Shown here one piece after another: positions 1-6,454 of a stretch of 6,806 nt of DNA. The translations under genes were made by a program, and so were the position numbers. The stretch spans positions 1 through 6,806 of the forward strand of contig JAISTA010000199.1 in assembly GCA_031272845.1 (NCBI GenBank), read 5' to 3'. Numbering within the stretch: position 1 is the first letter of the stretch; the number at the start of each line of letters is the position of its first letter. Below the pieces are notes generated by a model. The model searched no databases and was not told the DNA's origin. It was given only the letters and a program-made list of their open reading frames with translations. The DNA comes from Oscillospiraceae bacterium. GTDB lineage: Bacteria > Bacillota > Clostridia > Oscillospirales > Oscillospiraceae.

Positions 1-54
1 GCGTTCGCCGCGACCACCGCAATTGTCATTGGGTGGGTACGCACTACATTGCAG
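1..54. other. Left edge, no gene recognised
   Basis: This short stretch lies outside the inverted repeat that bounds the left repeat element. I see no credible coding region, and no promoter or RNA gene. The open frame that crosses it on the plus strand runs straight through the repeat and looks accidental. The stretch could be further repeat sequence or the flank of a gene outside the window; nothing visible decides between these. Confidence 0.4.
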
Positions 55-66
55 CACCGCCGTCGC
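55..66 (+). repeat. Terminal inverted repeat, left arm
   Basis: CACCGCCGTCGC matches the reverse complement of 185-196 over 12 of 12 bases, and the next base outward (54 against 197) does not pair. It marks the left boundary of the 142-bp repeat unit. Confidence 0.7.
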
Positions 67-184
67 CCGGCATAAAAAAGATTTGCTTCTTTCTAAAAGA
101 AGTCGCCCCTTTTTGGGGACGATGTCCGGCGAAGCGGAAAAAGTAACCGCCGCCACGCATAGTGGCACGTCTGCCTGGCCACCA

Positions 185-196
185 GCGACGGCGGTG
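185..196 (-). repeat. Terminal inverted repeat, right arm
   Basis: GCGACGGCGGTG is the exact reverse complement of 55-66 and marks the right boundary of the repeat unit. No obvious short direct repeat flanks the two arms, so an insertion footprint cannot be shown. Confidence 0.7.
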
Positions 197-232
197 AACA
201 AGCAAAAGGCAAAGTTAAGCTAAATCCAACAC

Positions 233-270
233 AAAAAACGTCCGCCATAACGCCAAATCTAAAGGCGAAC
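233..270 (-). terminator. Possible intrinsic terminator after pyrD
   Basis: On the minus strand, 13 nt after the pyrD stop codon, GTTCGCC (270-264) can pair with GGCGGAC (246-240) in a 7-bp stem that includes one T-G wobble. Part of the large loop can fold further. A single G ends the stem at 239-240 and a run of six T (238-233) follows directly. Position and T-run fit a Rho-independent terminator for the whole gene run. The 17-nt loop makes it weaker than a textbook example. Confidence 0.5.
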
Positions 271-283
271 AAAAGTATACCCC

Positions 284-1228
284 CTAATTCAGCGCCAGAG
301 TCCCTGTCAGCTCCGCTATTCCGCCGACCCCAAGCTCGCGGCACAAGTCCGGCAGCCCGTCCAGAAGCTCCGGTATTGCCGCCGGCTCAAACACCGTCGC
401 CGTGCCGACCGACACGCAGGCCGCGCCCGCAATCATCATTTCGGCCGCGTCCCGCGCCGTCATAACTCCGCCGCCCCCGCATATCGGAAGCTTCACCGCG
501 CGGTAAATGTCTGCCACGCACCTCAGCGCGACCGGAAAGATCGCGGGGCCTGACAGCCCCCCTGTGTTGTTGTGCAAAACGGGTCTGCGTCGGCGAAGGT
601 CTATGCGCATTCCGAGCAGCGTGTTTATCGCGGAAATGCCGTCCGCCCCCGCGCTCTCGGCGGCTCTTGCAATATCCGCGATTGACGTGACATTCGGCGA
701 AAGCTTTACCGCAACAGGCACGCTTACCGCGTTTTTCTTGACCTCCTCCGTTACCCGCGCAACGGCGGCGGGGTCCGTTCCGAACTGGATTCCGCCCGCC
801 CGCACATTCGGGCACGAGACGTTGACCTCAATCAGGTCTACTCCCGCGTTCGCGAGCAGCCGCGCCATTTCGCCGTATTCCTCCGGCGTGTTTGCCGAAA
901 TGTTCGCGAAAACAGGCAGGTCAAAGCCCCGCAGAAACGGCAGCTCCGTTTTGATAAACGCCTCGGCGCCCGGGTTTTGCAGCCCGACGGCATTCAGCAT
1001 TCCGGCGGGCGTTTCGGCAATTCGCGGCGGGGGATTACCTTGACGCGGCTGGCGCGTGAGGCCCTTGACGGAGATTGCCCCAAGCCGTGATATATCCCAC
1101 AGCTCGGCATATTCGCGGCCGAAGCCGAACGTACCTGAAGCCGCTACAATCGGGTTTTTGAGGCGCACTCCGCAGAAGCTCACGGCTAGGTCGGCCGCAT
1201 TTTTGTTTTTTGCGGGATTTTCAGGCAT
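284..1228 (-). CDS. pyrD: Dihydroorotate dehydrogenase, catalytic subunit (class 1B type)
   Basis: This FMN enzyme oxidises dihydroorotate to orotate, the fourth step of de novo UMP synthesis, in the cytoplasm. The 314-residue TIM-barrel protein has normal length. It shows the N-terminal KNPIVAASGTFGFG segment (24-37), Lys55 in ISVKG, MLNAVGLQNPG (77-87), the class 1 active-site cysteine Cys139 in NVSCPN, Lys175 in VAVKLSPN, NTLLGM (202-207), the FMN-phosphate loops NTGGLSGPA (221-229) and GGGGV (251-255), and GTA (275-277). Cysteine as the base and the NTLLGM/TGGLSGPA style point to class 1B, which normally passes electrons through a PyrK iron-sulfur flavoprotein; no pyrK lies in this window. 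Its ATG shares one base with the ATPase stop codon (TAATG) and no clear Shine-Dalgarno precedes it, so translation probably depends on coupling. It is the last gene of the run. Confidence 0.96.
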   Translation of the reverse strand: MPENPAKNKNAADLAVSFCGVRLKNPIVAASGTFGFGREYAELWDISRLGAISVKGLTRQPRQGNPPPRIAETPAGMLNAVGLQNPGAEAFIKTELPFLRGFDLPVFANISANTPEEYGEMARLLANAGVDLIEVNVSCPNVRAGGIQFGTDPAAVARVTEEVKKNAVSVPVAVKLSPNVTSIADIARAAESAGADGISAINTLLGMRIDLRRRRPVLHNNTGGLSGPAIFPVALRCVADIYRAVKLPICGGGGVMTARDAAEMMIAGAACVSVGTATVFEPAAIPELLDGLPDLCRELGVGGIAELTGTLALN

Positions 1229-1932
1229 TACTTGTTGATTTCGAGGAACACCTCTTCAAGCGAAGCGTCTCCCTTGACCTTTTCCGTGTCGCCGAACGCG
1301 ACAAGCCGGCCTCTTGAGATGATCGCAACCGTGTCGCACAGCTTTTCGACGACCTCCAGCACGTGCGACGAGAATATGACCGCGCCGCCGCGATTTGTAA
1401 AGTCGCGCAGAATCTGCTTGACTGAAAATGCCGCCTTTGGGTCCAGCCCGACAAACGGCTCGTCCAGCACAAACAGCCTCGGCTCGTGCAAAAGCGCGGA
1501 GATAATCGCGAGCTTCTGCTTCATTCCGTGCGAGTACGACGAGATAAGCTCGGCGAGATTCGGCGTAAGCTCCAGCATATCCGCATACCGAGAAATGCGT
1601 TCGTTGCGCAGATCCTCAGGCACTCCGAAAATGTCTGCAATCAGGTTCAGGTACTTTATCGCGGGCAAAAACTCGTATAAGTCCGGGTTATCCGGCAGAT
1701 ACGCCGTGATTTGCTTTGCCTCAAGCGAATCTGCGCGCACATTTTTGCCGAATATCGAGATTTCCCCCTCTTCATACGCCAAAATCCCGCAGACGCACTT
1801 CAGCGTTGTGGATTTTCCCGCGCCGTTGTGGCCGATAAAGCCGCAGATCTCGCCGGGGCGCACCTCAAGCGACAGGTTCGATACCGCAACCTTGTCCTTG
1901 TATTTCTTTGTGAGATGTTCTATTTTAAGCAT
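1228..1932 (-). CDS. ABC transporter ATP-binding protein (ABC-2/EcsA-like)
   Basis: This is a stand-alone nucleotide-binding subunit of 234 residues, expected to drive a separate membrane permease. Walker A is GHNGAGKST (34-42), the signature is YSHGMKQ (133-139) in place of LSGGQ, Walker B is LFVLDEP (153-159), the D-loop is GLDP (162-165) and the switch histidine is His190. At the Q-loop position the protein reads YLPDNPDLYE (78-87) and lacks the usual glutamine; the YLPDxPxLYE style occurs in ABC-2 exporter ATPases related to EcsA. There are no transmembrane segments. A strong AAGGAG (1938-1943) lies 5 nt before the ATG. No permease gene is adjacent: nadA lies upstream and pyrD starts at its stop codon. 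The substrate cannot be told from the sequence. Confidence 0.93.
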   Translation of the reverse strand: MLKIEHLTKKYKDKVAVSNLSLEVRPGEICGFIGHNGAGKSTTLKCVCGILAYEEGEISIFGKNVRADSLEAKQITAYLPDNPDLYEFLPAIKYLNLIADIFGVPEDLRNERISRYADMLELTPNLAELISSYSHGMKQKLAIISALLHEPRLFVLDEPFVGLDPKAAFSVKQILRDFTNRGGAVIFSSHVLEVVEKLCDTVAIISRGRLVAFGDTEKVKGDASLEEVFLEINK

Positions 1933-1950
1933 TGTGTCTCCTTAATTTTT

Positions 1951-1964
1951 GCCTGAAATCAGGC
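1951..1964 (-). other. Small intergenic hairpin before the ABC gene
   Basis: GCCTG and CAGGC form a 5-bp stem around a 4-nt loop (6 bp if a 2-nt loop is allowed) in the 52-nt gap between nadA and the ATPase gene, a few bases upstream of its Shine-Dalgarno sequence. On the minus strand it is followed by AAAAATT, so it is not an intrinsic terminator. It could act as an mRNA processing or stability element, but it may also be chance. Confidence 0.35.
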
Positions 1965-1984
1965 GGTTGTTCAGATATATAATT

Positions 1985-2896
1985 TTAGCCGAGCTCAATC
2001 ATTTTTTCTATGCACCGGTTCGCGGTCGTGATAACTTCCGGCGCAAGGGTTATCTCCTCCGCCTCGCCCGAAAGGCAGCCGTACACGTCCGCAAGCGTCG
2101 TCAGCTTCATATTGTGGCACATCAGTTTTTTAGACAGCGGGTAGAACCGCTTGTCCGGCCGCTCAAACTGCAAATGCTCGACAATCGAAATTTCCGTTCC
2201 GATAATGACCTCATTTTCGCCGCAGTTTTTCGCGTAATTCATAATACCCGTCGTCGAGCCGATGTAGTCCGCAAGCTCGCACACCTCCGGCTGACACTCG
2301 GGGTGCACCGCAAGCACAGCCTTCGGGTGCAGCGCCTTTGCCGCGCGCACATCCTCCGCCGTTATCTGCGCGTGAATCGGGCAGCCGCCCGAAATCAGGT
2401 GAAACTCCTTTTCCGGCACCTGCGACTGCACGTAAGCGCCCAGGTTGCAGTCCGGCACAAAGAGTATCTCTTTTTCGGGCATTTTGCGGATAATCTCAAC
2501 AGCCGAGCTGGACGTTACGCACACATCCGAAATTGTCTTGACCTCGGCAGACGTGTTGATGTAGCACACCGTCGCGGCGTTGGGATACCGCTCCTGCGCC
2601 TTTTTCAGCCGGTCGTAGGAAAGCCCGTCCGCCATAGGACAGCCCGCCTCAGAATTTGCCAGATACACCTTTTTATTGGGGTTCAGGAGCTTTACCGTCT
2701 CGGCCATAAACCTCACTCCGCACATAATAAAGCGCTCGGCTTCCGCCCGGCTTGCCTGAACGGCAAGGGCATAGCTGTCGCCCGTCGCGTCCGCAATCTC
2801 AAGAATCTCCTGCCCCTGATAAACGTGCGCGAGAATATATGCGCCGCGCTCGCGTTTGACGCGCAAAATCTCCTGCTGAAGCTCGCTTATTGTCAT
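1985..2896 (-). CDS. nadA: Quinolinate synthase
   Basis: NadA condenses iminoaspartate with dihydroxyacetone phosphate to give quinolinate, the precursor of the NAD nicotinamide ring. At 303 residues it is the short form common outside enterobacteria. Three cysteines occupy the known [4Fe-4S] ligand positions: Cys86 (AGCPMAD), Cys172 (GGCPIH) and Cys260 (LMCHNMK). Other family marks are HVYQ (24-27), ADATGDSYAL (35-44), YINTSAEVK (112-120), VTSSSAV (127-133), HPEC (198-201) and GSTTGI (213-218). The start is firm: AGGAG (2904-2908) lies 7 nt before the ATG. It follows mnmA by 36 bp with no terminator between. The iminoaspartate source (nadB) and nadC are not in the window. Its second substrate, dihydroxyacetone phosphate, is also the substrate of TpiA at the head of the same operon. 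Confidence 0.97.
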   Translation of the reverse strand: MTISELQQEILRVKRERGAYILAHVYQGQEILEIADATGDSYALAVQASRAEAERFIMCGVRFMAETVKLLNPNKKVYLANSEAGCPMADGLSYDRLKKAQERYPNAATVCYINTSAEVKTISDVCVTSSSAVEIIRKMPEKEILFVPDCNLGAYVQSQVPEKEFHLISGGCPIHAQITAEDVRAAKALHPKAVLAVHPECQPEVCELADYIGSTTGIMNYAKNCGENEVIIGTEISIVEHLQFERPDKRFYPLSKKLMCHNMKLTTLADVYGCLSGEAEEITLAPEVITTANRCIEKMIELG

Positions 2897-2932
2897 TATA
2901 TATCTCCTATAATCGAGAAATTGTATTAAGTC

Positions 2933-4072
2933 CTACGCCTTTTCCGCCGCCGCGATACGCCCGCCGCCGATAACCAAATCGCCGCTGTACATCACCGCGT
3001 GCTGTCCCGGAGTGACCGCCCGCTGCGGCTGCCGAAACCGTATTTGCAGCCGTCCGCCGTCCGCCTTAACGTCCGCCGCCGTCTGCCTGCCGTTATAACG
3101 CACGCACACCTGATACTCCCCGGAGATGAAGCTTTCCTCTCCCGCGACGATATGGCAGTCCTCCGTTTCGCAGTAATTGCAGAGCAAATCGGAATTGTCT
3201 CCGAGGGACACGGCATTTTCCTCCGGGTCGATTCCCGTGACGTAAAGCCGCGATGCCGCCGAAACGCCGAGTCCGCGCCTTTGCCCGAGCGTGTAGTTGC
3301 GGTACCCTGTGTGCCTGCCCAGAACCTCGCGCGTGCTTTGCGCGACAAAGTCGCCGGGCTTGTCCTCAAAATCGGTGTACTGCCGCAGAAAATCGCGGTA
3401 ATCGCCTGACGTTACAAAGCAAATGTCCTGACTGTCCCGCTTTTGCGCGTTCGGCAAGCCAAATTTGTCCGCCATTGCGCGGGTTTCTGACTTCAGGTAG
3501 TCACCCAGCGGGAACAGCAGGCGGGACAACTCCTTTTGTCCGAGAAAATACAGCGCGTAGGTCTGATCCTTTTGCGTGTCGCGCGCGCGGCGCAGCTCAT
3601 ACAGCCCGGTTTTGCCGTTAAAGCTCAGGCGCGCGTAGTGCCCCGTTGCGATATAGCGGCACCGGAGCTTATCCGCACGGTCAAACAGCGCGCCGAATTT
3701 CAGGTGTCTGTTGCACTCAAGGCAGGGGTTCGGCGTCGCGCCGCGCGCGTATTCGGCAGCAAAGTGATCCATCACGCTCTCGCGGAACTCCCGCGTGTAG
3801 TTGTACACATAAAACGGCACGTCCAGCAGCTGAGCGACAGCCTCCGCGTCTGTCTGCCCGGCAAGCGAGCAGCAGGACTTTAGTATATCCTCACCGACGT
3901 CCTCATTTTCATACAGCTTCATCATAACGCCGGAAACGTCATATCCGCCGTCCTGAAGCAGAGCGCACACGACGGAGGAGTCCACCCCTCCGGACATCGC
4001 ACATAACACCTTTTTATCAAACAGAGGCGGAACCTGCCCGCCCTGTGTTTTTTCACTGTCCTTTAGCTGCAA
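2933..4072 (-). CDS. mnmA: tRNA-specific 2-thiouridylase
   Basis: MnmA adenylates U34 in tRNAs for Lys, Glu and Gln and replaces the C2 oxygen with sulfur, a modification needed for accurate wobble decoding. The ATP pyrophosphatase P-loop is SGGVDSS (27-33). The two catalytic cysteines are Cys117 in TPNPCLECN and Cys218 in DSQDICFV. GHYAR (144-148), KDQTYAL (168-174), TLGQRRGLG (261-269) and the C-terminal beta-barrel ending GDLVIGGG (364-371) complete the family pattern. The length of 379 is slightly above usual because of a roughly 20-residue leader before the core. The chosen TTG start is supported by AAGGAA 5 nt upstream; a later GTG at codon 22 would sit nearer the usual family start but has no good ribosome site. 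It overlaps the end of gpmI by 20 bp in another frame. No cysteine desulfurase gene is nearby. Confidence 0.96.
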   Translation of the reverse strand: MQLKDSEKTQGGQVPPLFDKKVLCAMSGGVDSSVVCALLQDGGYDVSGVMMKLYENEDVGEDILKSCCSLAGQTDAEAVAQLLDVPFYVYNYTREFRESVMDHFAAEYARGATPNPCLECNRHLKFGALFDRADKLRCRYIATGHYARLSFNGKTGLYELRRARDTQKDQTYALYFLGQKELSRLLFPLGDYLKSETRAMADKFGLPNAQKRDSQDICFVTSGDYRDFLRQYTDFEDKPGDFVAQSTREVLGRHTGYRNYTLGQRRGLGVSAASRLYVTGIDPEENAVSLGDNSDLLCNYCETEDCHIVAGEESFISGEYQVCVRYNGRQTAADVKADGGRLQIRFRQPQRAVTPGQHAVMYSGDLVIGGGRIAAAEKA

Positions 4073-5693
4073 TTATGTTCCTTCCGGTCATATCCTCCGG
4101 GATAGCCGCGCCAAGCAGGCCGAGGATCGTCGGCGCAAGGTCGGCAAGTCCACAATTTGCCGTGAGACGAGAGCTTTTGCGCGTGTCCGCCGCGCGGGAC
4201 AGGTTGTCGAACGCGAAGGTCAGGCTGTAGTCCCCGCCAAGCCCGTAAATCGCGGCGGGGACAAGGTTCGACGTATGCGACGTCATAGGCGACCCGTCCG
4301 CAAAGCGCATGACCTCGCAGTTTCCGTGGTCGGCCGTCACAATAAGCACGGCTCCGGCCGCCTTTGCCGCGTCCGCGATTTTTTTGACGCACGTATCCAG
4401 CGTCTCGACCGCGCGAACAGCCGCCTCGTACACGCCCGTATGTCCGACCATGTCGCCGTTTGCGAGGTTGCATACAATCAGGTCGTATTTTCGGGAGGCA
4501 ATTGCCTCCGTCAGCCTTTCCGCCACCTCAAAGGCCGACATTTCGGGCTTTTCATCGTAGGTTTTGACTTCCTTCGGCGACGGAATCAGTATGCGGTCCT
4601 CTCCCGGGAAAGGTTCCTCGCGTCCTCCGTTCAAGAAAAACGTAACGTGCGCGTACTTTTCCGTTTCCGCAATGCGCAGTTGTGTTTTTCCGGCGTTCGC
4701 GGCGGCTTCGCCGAGCGTCACTCCGCGCGTTTCCGGCGGATACGCGACGGAAATGTTCGGCAGCGCGTAAAACCGCTCGTCGTATTCCGTCATGCAGACA
4801 TAGCGCACACGCGGCGGGGTCTTTCCACGGTCAAACCCCGCAAAATCGGGATTTGCAAGCGTGTCTGTAAGCTCCCGCGCGCGGTCGGGGCGAAAGTTGA
4901 AGAAAACGACAGTGTCGCCCTCCGAGACAAGTCCGTTTTTATCGCACACAATCGGTTCGACAAATTCGTCGAAAACACCGGCGGCATAGCTTTCAAGCAC
5001 AGCTTTTTCCGCGTTGGCATTATCCTTGCCTACACCGTGAACAAAGCAATTGTACGCGGTCTGCACGCGCTCCCAGCGGGTATCGCGATCCATAGCGTAA
5101 AAACGGCCGACAACCGTCGCGATTCTTGCCGAGAGCTTGTTTCGTTTGAGATAGGCGGCAAGCGCCTTGATATACCCCGTGCCTGACTTCGGCGGAACAT
5201 CCCGCCCGTCGAGAATCGCGTGGATGTAGGTTTTTTGAACGCCGAGCTTTTCGGCCATGCGGCAAAGCGCCTTGAGGTGATTAACGTGCGAGTGCACGCC
5301 GCCGTCTGACAGCAGTCCCAAAAAATGCAGCTTTTTGCCTGACGCGGCGCAAGCCGTTAGCGCGTCACGCAAAACTGCGTTTTTGTAAATCCCGCGGCTT
5401 TTAACGTCGTTTGAAATGCGAGCGAGATCTTGATAAATAATCCGCCCCGCGCCTATTGTAGTGTGCCCGACCTCGGAGTTTCCCATCTGCCCGTCCGGCA
5501 ATCCGACAGCACCGCCCGAGGCCTTGAGCCGCCCCGACGCGTCCGACGAAAACAGCGCGTCAAGAAAAGGCGTACTCGCGCCTCGCAAAGCGTTATAATC
5601 CGACGAAAATTCGGAGTTTTCCGCAGGCTGACCCGCCACGCCGACCCCGTCGAGTATCAGCAGAATGACAGACTGCTTTTTTGTGCTGCTCAT
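4053..5693 (-). CDS. gpmI: 2,3-bisphosphoglycerate-independent phosphoglycerate mutase
   Basis: GpmI interconverts 3- and 2-phosphoglycerate in glycolysis through a phosphoserine intermediate and two Mn2+ ions. It belongs to the alkaline phosphatase superfamily. Visible key residues are Asp15 (LILDG), the phosphoserine Ser73 (MGNSEVGH), His134 (DGGVHSH), Arg164-Asp165 (DGRD), Arg197 (VGRFYAMDRD), Arg268 and Arg271 (NFRPDR), Lys346 (EKYAHVTFF), Asp414 and His418 (NGDMVGHTG), Asp455-His456 (TADHGN) and His473 (TSHT). At 546 residues it is about 30 longer than the usual 505-515. Most of the excess is a stretch at about 484-513, after the last metal ligand. Its ATG overlaps the tpiA stop (ATGA), and only a weak AAGGG precedes it, so translational coupling is likely. 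Pairing with tpiA is typical of Bacillota glycolytic operons. Confidence 0.97.
   Translation of the reverse strand: MSSTKKQSVILLILDGVGVAGQPAENSEFSSDYNALRGASTPFLDALFSSDASGRLKASGGAVGLPDGQMGNSEVGHTTIGAGRIIYQDLARISNDVKSRGIYKNAVLRDALTACAASGKKLHFLGLLSDGGVHSHVNHLKALCRMAEKLGVQKTYIHAILDGRDVPPKSGTGYIKALAAYLKRNKLSARIATVVGRFYAMDRDTRWERVQTAYNCFVHGVGKDNANAEKAVLESYAAGVFDEFVEPIVCDKNGLVSEGDTVVFFNFRPDRARELTDTLANPDFAGFDRGKTPPRVRYVCMTEYDERFYALPNISVAYPPETRGVTLGEAAANAGKTQLRIAETEKYAHVTFFLNGGREEPFPGEDRILIPSPKEVKTYDEKPEMSAFEVAERLTEAIASRKYDLIVCNLANGDMVGHTGVYEAAVRAVETLDTCVKKIADAAKAAGAVLIVTADHGNCEVMRFADGSPMTSHTSNLVPAAIYGLGGDYSLTFAFDNLSRAADTRKSSRLTANCGLADLAPTILGLLGAAIPEDMTGRNIIAAKGQ
4070..4083 (-). promoter_or_regulatory. 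Ribosome binding site deciding the mnmA TTG start
   Basis: AAGGAA (4083-4078) lies 5 nt before the TTG at 4072-4070, inside the last codons of gpmI. It is the only good Shine-Dalgarno match near the 5' end of mnmA, which favours the TTG over the internal GTG. Confidence 0.6.
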
Positions 5694-6421
5694 ATCGCGG
5701 CCGCCCTTACAATGTCCGCAAAATGCGCGGGGTCAAGGCAAGCGCCGCCGACAAGTCCGCCGGAAATGGACGGCTGCGCGAACAGCTCCGCAGCATTTTT
5801 GCGGTTAACCGACCCGCCGTACAGCACAGGAAATCCCCCGGACTGCTCCGTAATAAACGCGCAAACCTCCCCGGCCTGTTCCGGGCTCGCCGTCTGTCCG
5901 GTGCCAATCGCCCAGACGGGCTCGTAGGCAAACCACGCGGATTTTCCCGCAATTTCGGGAAGAACCGCCTGCACCTGACGGGAAATAACGTCAAACGTCT
6001 CGCCGTTTTCACGCTGCCCGGCAGTCTCGCCTACGCAGATAATCGGCGTAAGACCGGCGGCGAGAATACGCGCGGTCTTTTTCGCGACAGTGCCGTCCGT
6101 TTCGCCAAACAGCGCGCGCCGCTCCGAGTGTCCCGCAAGGCAGTATTTCACGCCTGGCAGCGCCGCCAGCATTTCGGCCGAAATGTCGCCGGTGTACGCG
6201 CCGTTTTCGTATTCCGAGGCGTTTTGCGCGCCAAGCATTTCCGCTGCGCCAAGCGCCGCCGCATTTTCCGTCGCGCAAAAGGCCGCAAGCTCCAGGAAAT
6301 TCGGCAGTAACGCGGCAATAGCTCCCGCTTCGCCGGCAAGCGAGCGGAATTCGGTTAAATAGCGTATATTAAAGCCGGAATTCATCTTGAAATTTCCGGC
6401 AATTAGGATTTTTTGTGACAC
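5690..6421 (-). CDS. tpiA: Triosephosphate isomerase
   Basis: TpiA interconverts dihydroxyacetone phosphate and glyceraldehyde 3-phosphate. I start it at the GTG at 6421-6419, giving 243 residues. This puts the catalytic residues at Asn10 and Lys12 (GNFKMN), His98 (LAGHSERR) and Glu167 (YEPVWAIGTG), close to standard family numbering. The phosphate-binding loops are loop 6 (PVWAIGTG, 168-175), YGGSVN (201-206) and GGLVGGACL (221-229). The open frame extends 14 codons further to a GTG at 6463, but that codon abuts the -10 box and would lie upstream of the predicted transcript start. AGGT (6431-6428) lies 6 nt before the chosen GTG. Residue 11 is Phe where most family members have Trp. It is the first gene of the run and overlaps gpmI by 4 bp. 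No gapA or pgk is seen beside it. Confidence 0.97.
   Translation of the reverse strand: MSQKILIAGNFKMNSGFNIRYLTEFRSLAGEAGAIAALLPNFLELAAFCATENAAALGAAEMLGAQNASEYENGAYTGDISAEMLAALPGVKYCLAGHSERRALFGETDGTVAKKTARILAAGLTPIICVGETAGQRENGETFDVISRQVQAVLPEIAGKSAWFAYEPVWAIGTGQTASPEQAGEVCAFITEQSGGFPVLYGGSVNRKNAAELFAQPSISGGLVGGACLDPAHFADIVRAAAI
6374..6400 (-). other. Inverted repeat in the first codons of tpiA
   Basis: GCCGGAA and TTCCGGC form a perfect 7-bp stem around 13 nt, extendable by two A-T pairs if one A is bulged. It covers tpiA codons 8-16, which encode the catalytic AGNFKMN region. Because the predicted leader is only about 27 nt, the hairpin would sit about 48-75 nt from the mRNA 5' end. It could affect mRNA stability or early translation, but coding constraint alone may explain it. 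Confidence 0.4.
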
Positions 6422-6431
6422 GAGAATACCT
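6419..6431 (-). promoter_or_regulatory. Ribosome binding site deciding the tpiA GTG start
   Basis: AGGT (6431-6428) lies 6 nt before the GTG start. The match to AGGAGG is modest, but spacing is right and it is the only candidate between the predicted transcript start and the conserved GNFKMN motif. Confidence 0.5.
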
Positions 6432-6454
6432 GCGACTATTTTTATTCCACTTTT

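Larger units (their letters stand above)
55..196 (-). repeat. MITE/REP-like structured repeat with 12-bp terminal inverted repeats (left copy)
   Basis: The unit is 142 bp long and is bounded by a perfect 12-bp inverted repeat: CACCGCCGTCGC at 55-66 and its reverse complement at 185-196. Read on the minus strand, the interior holds a hairpin GCCAC-TATGC-GTGGC (166-152), a 27-nt block shared with the right-hand copy (151-125), a CCCC-AAAAA-GGGG hairpin (118-106) and a hairpin of CTTCTTT and AAAGAAG around TAG (102-86). It has no coding content of its own and no clear target-site duplication. It sits just downstream of the operon terminator. A non-autonomous mobile element or a REP-like intergenic repeat are the natural readings. 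The repeat itself is directly visible; its mobility is inference. Confidence 0.75.

Noticed and set aside
23..223. Plus-strand frame of 66 codons across the left repeat
   Set aside because: It is almost entirely repeat sequence and has no family resemblance; such frames arise wherever this repeat occurs.
1951..1964. Terminator between nadA and the ABC gene
   Set aside because: The hairpin is short and is not followed by a T-run on either strand; on the minus strand it is followed by A residues and then the Shine-Dalgarno sequence.
1949..2929. Long plus-strand frame opposite nadA
   Set aside because: It is an antisense shadow rich in Arg and His with no recognisable domain; nadA on the other strand is unambiguous.
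2897..2932. Separate promoter for nadA (TATAAT across the nadA start, or TTATAG upstream)
   Set aside because: No -35 match lies at a suitable distance, and the TATAAT overlaps the start codon behind a strong ribosome site.
4275..5186. Long plus-strand frame opposite gpmI
   Set aside because: It is a shadow of the high-G+C gpmI coding sequence; the minus-strand frame has all the family's catalytic residues.
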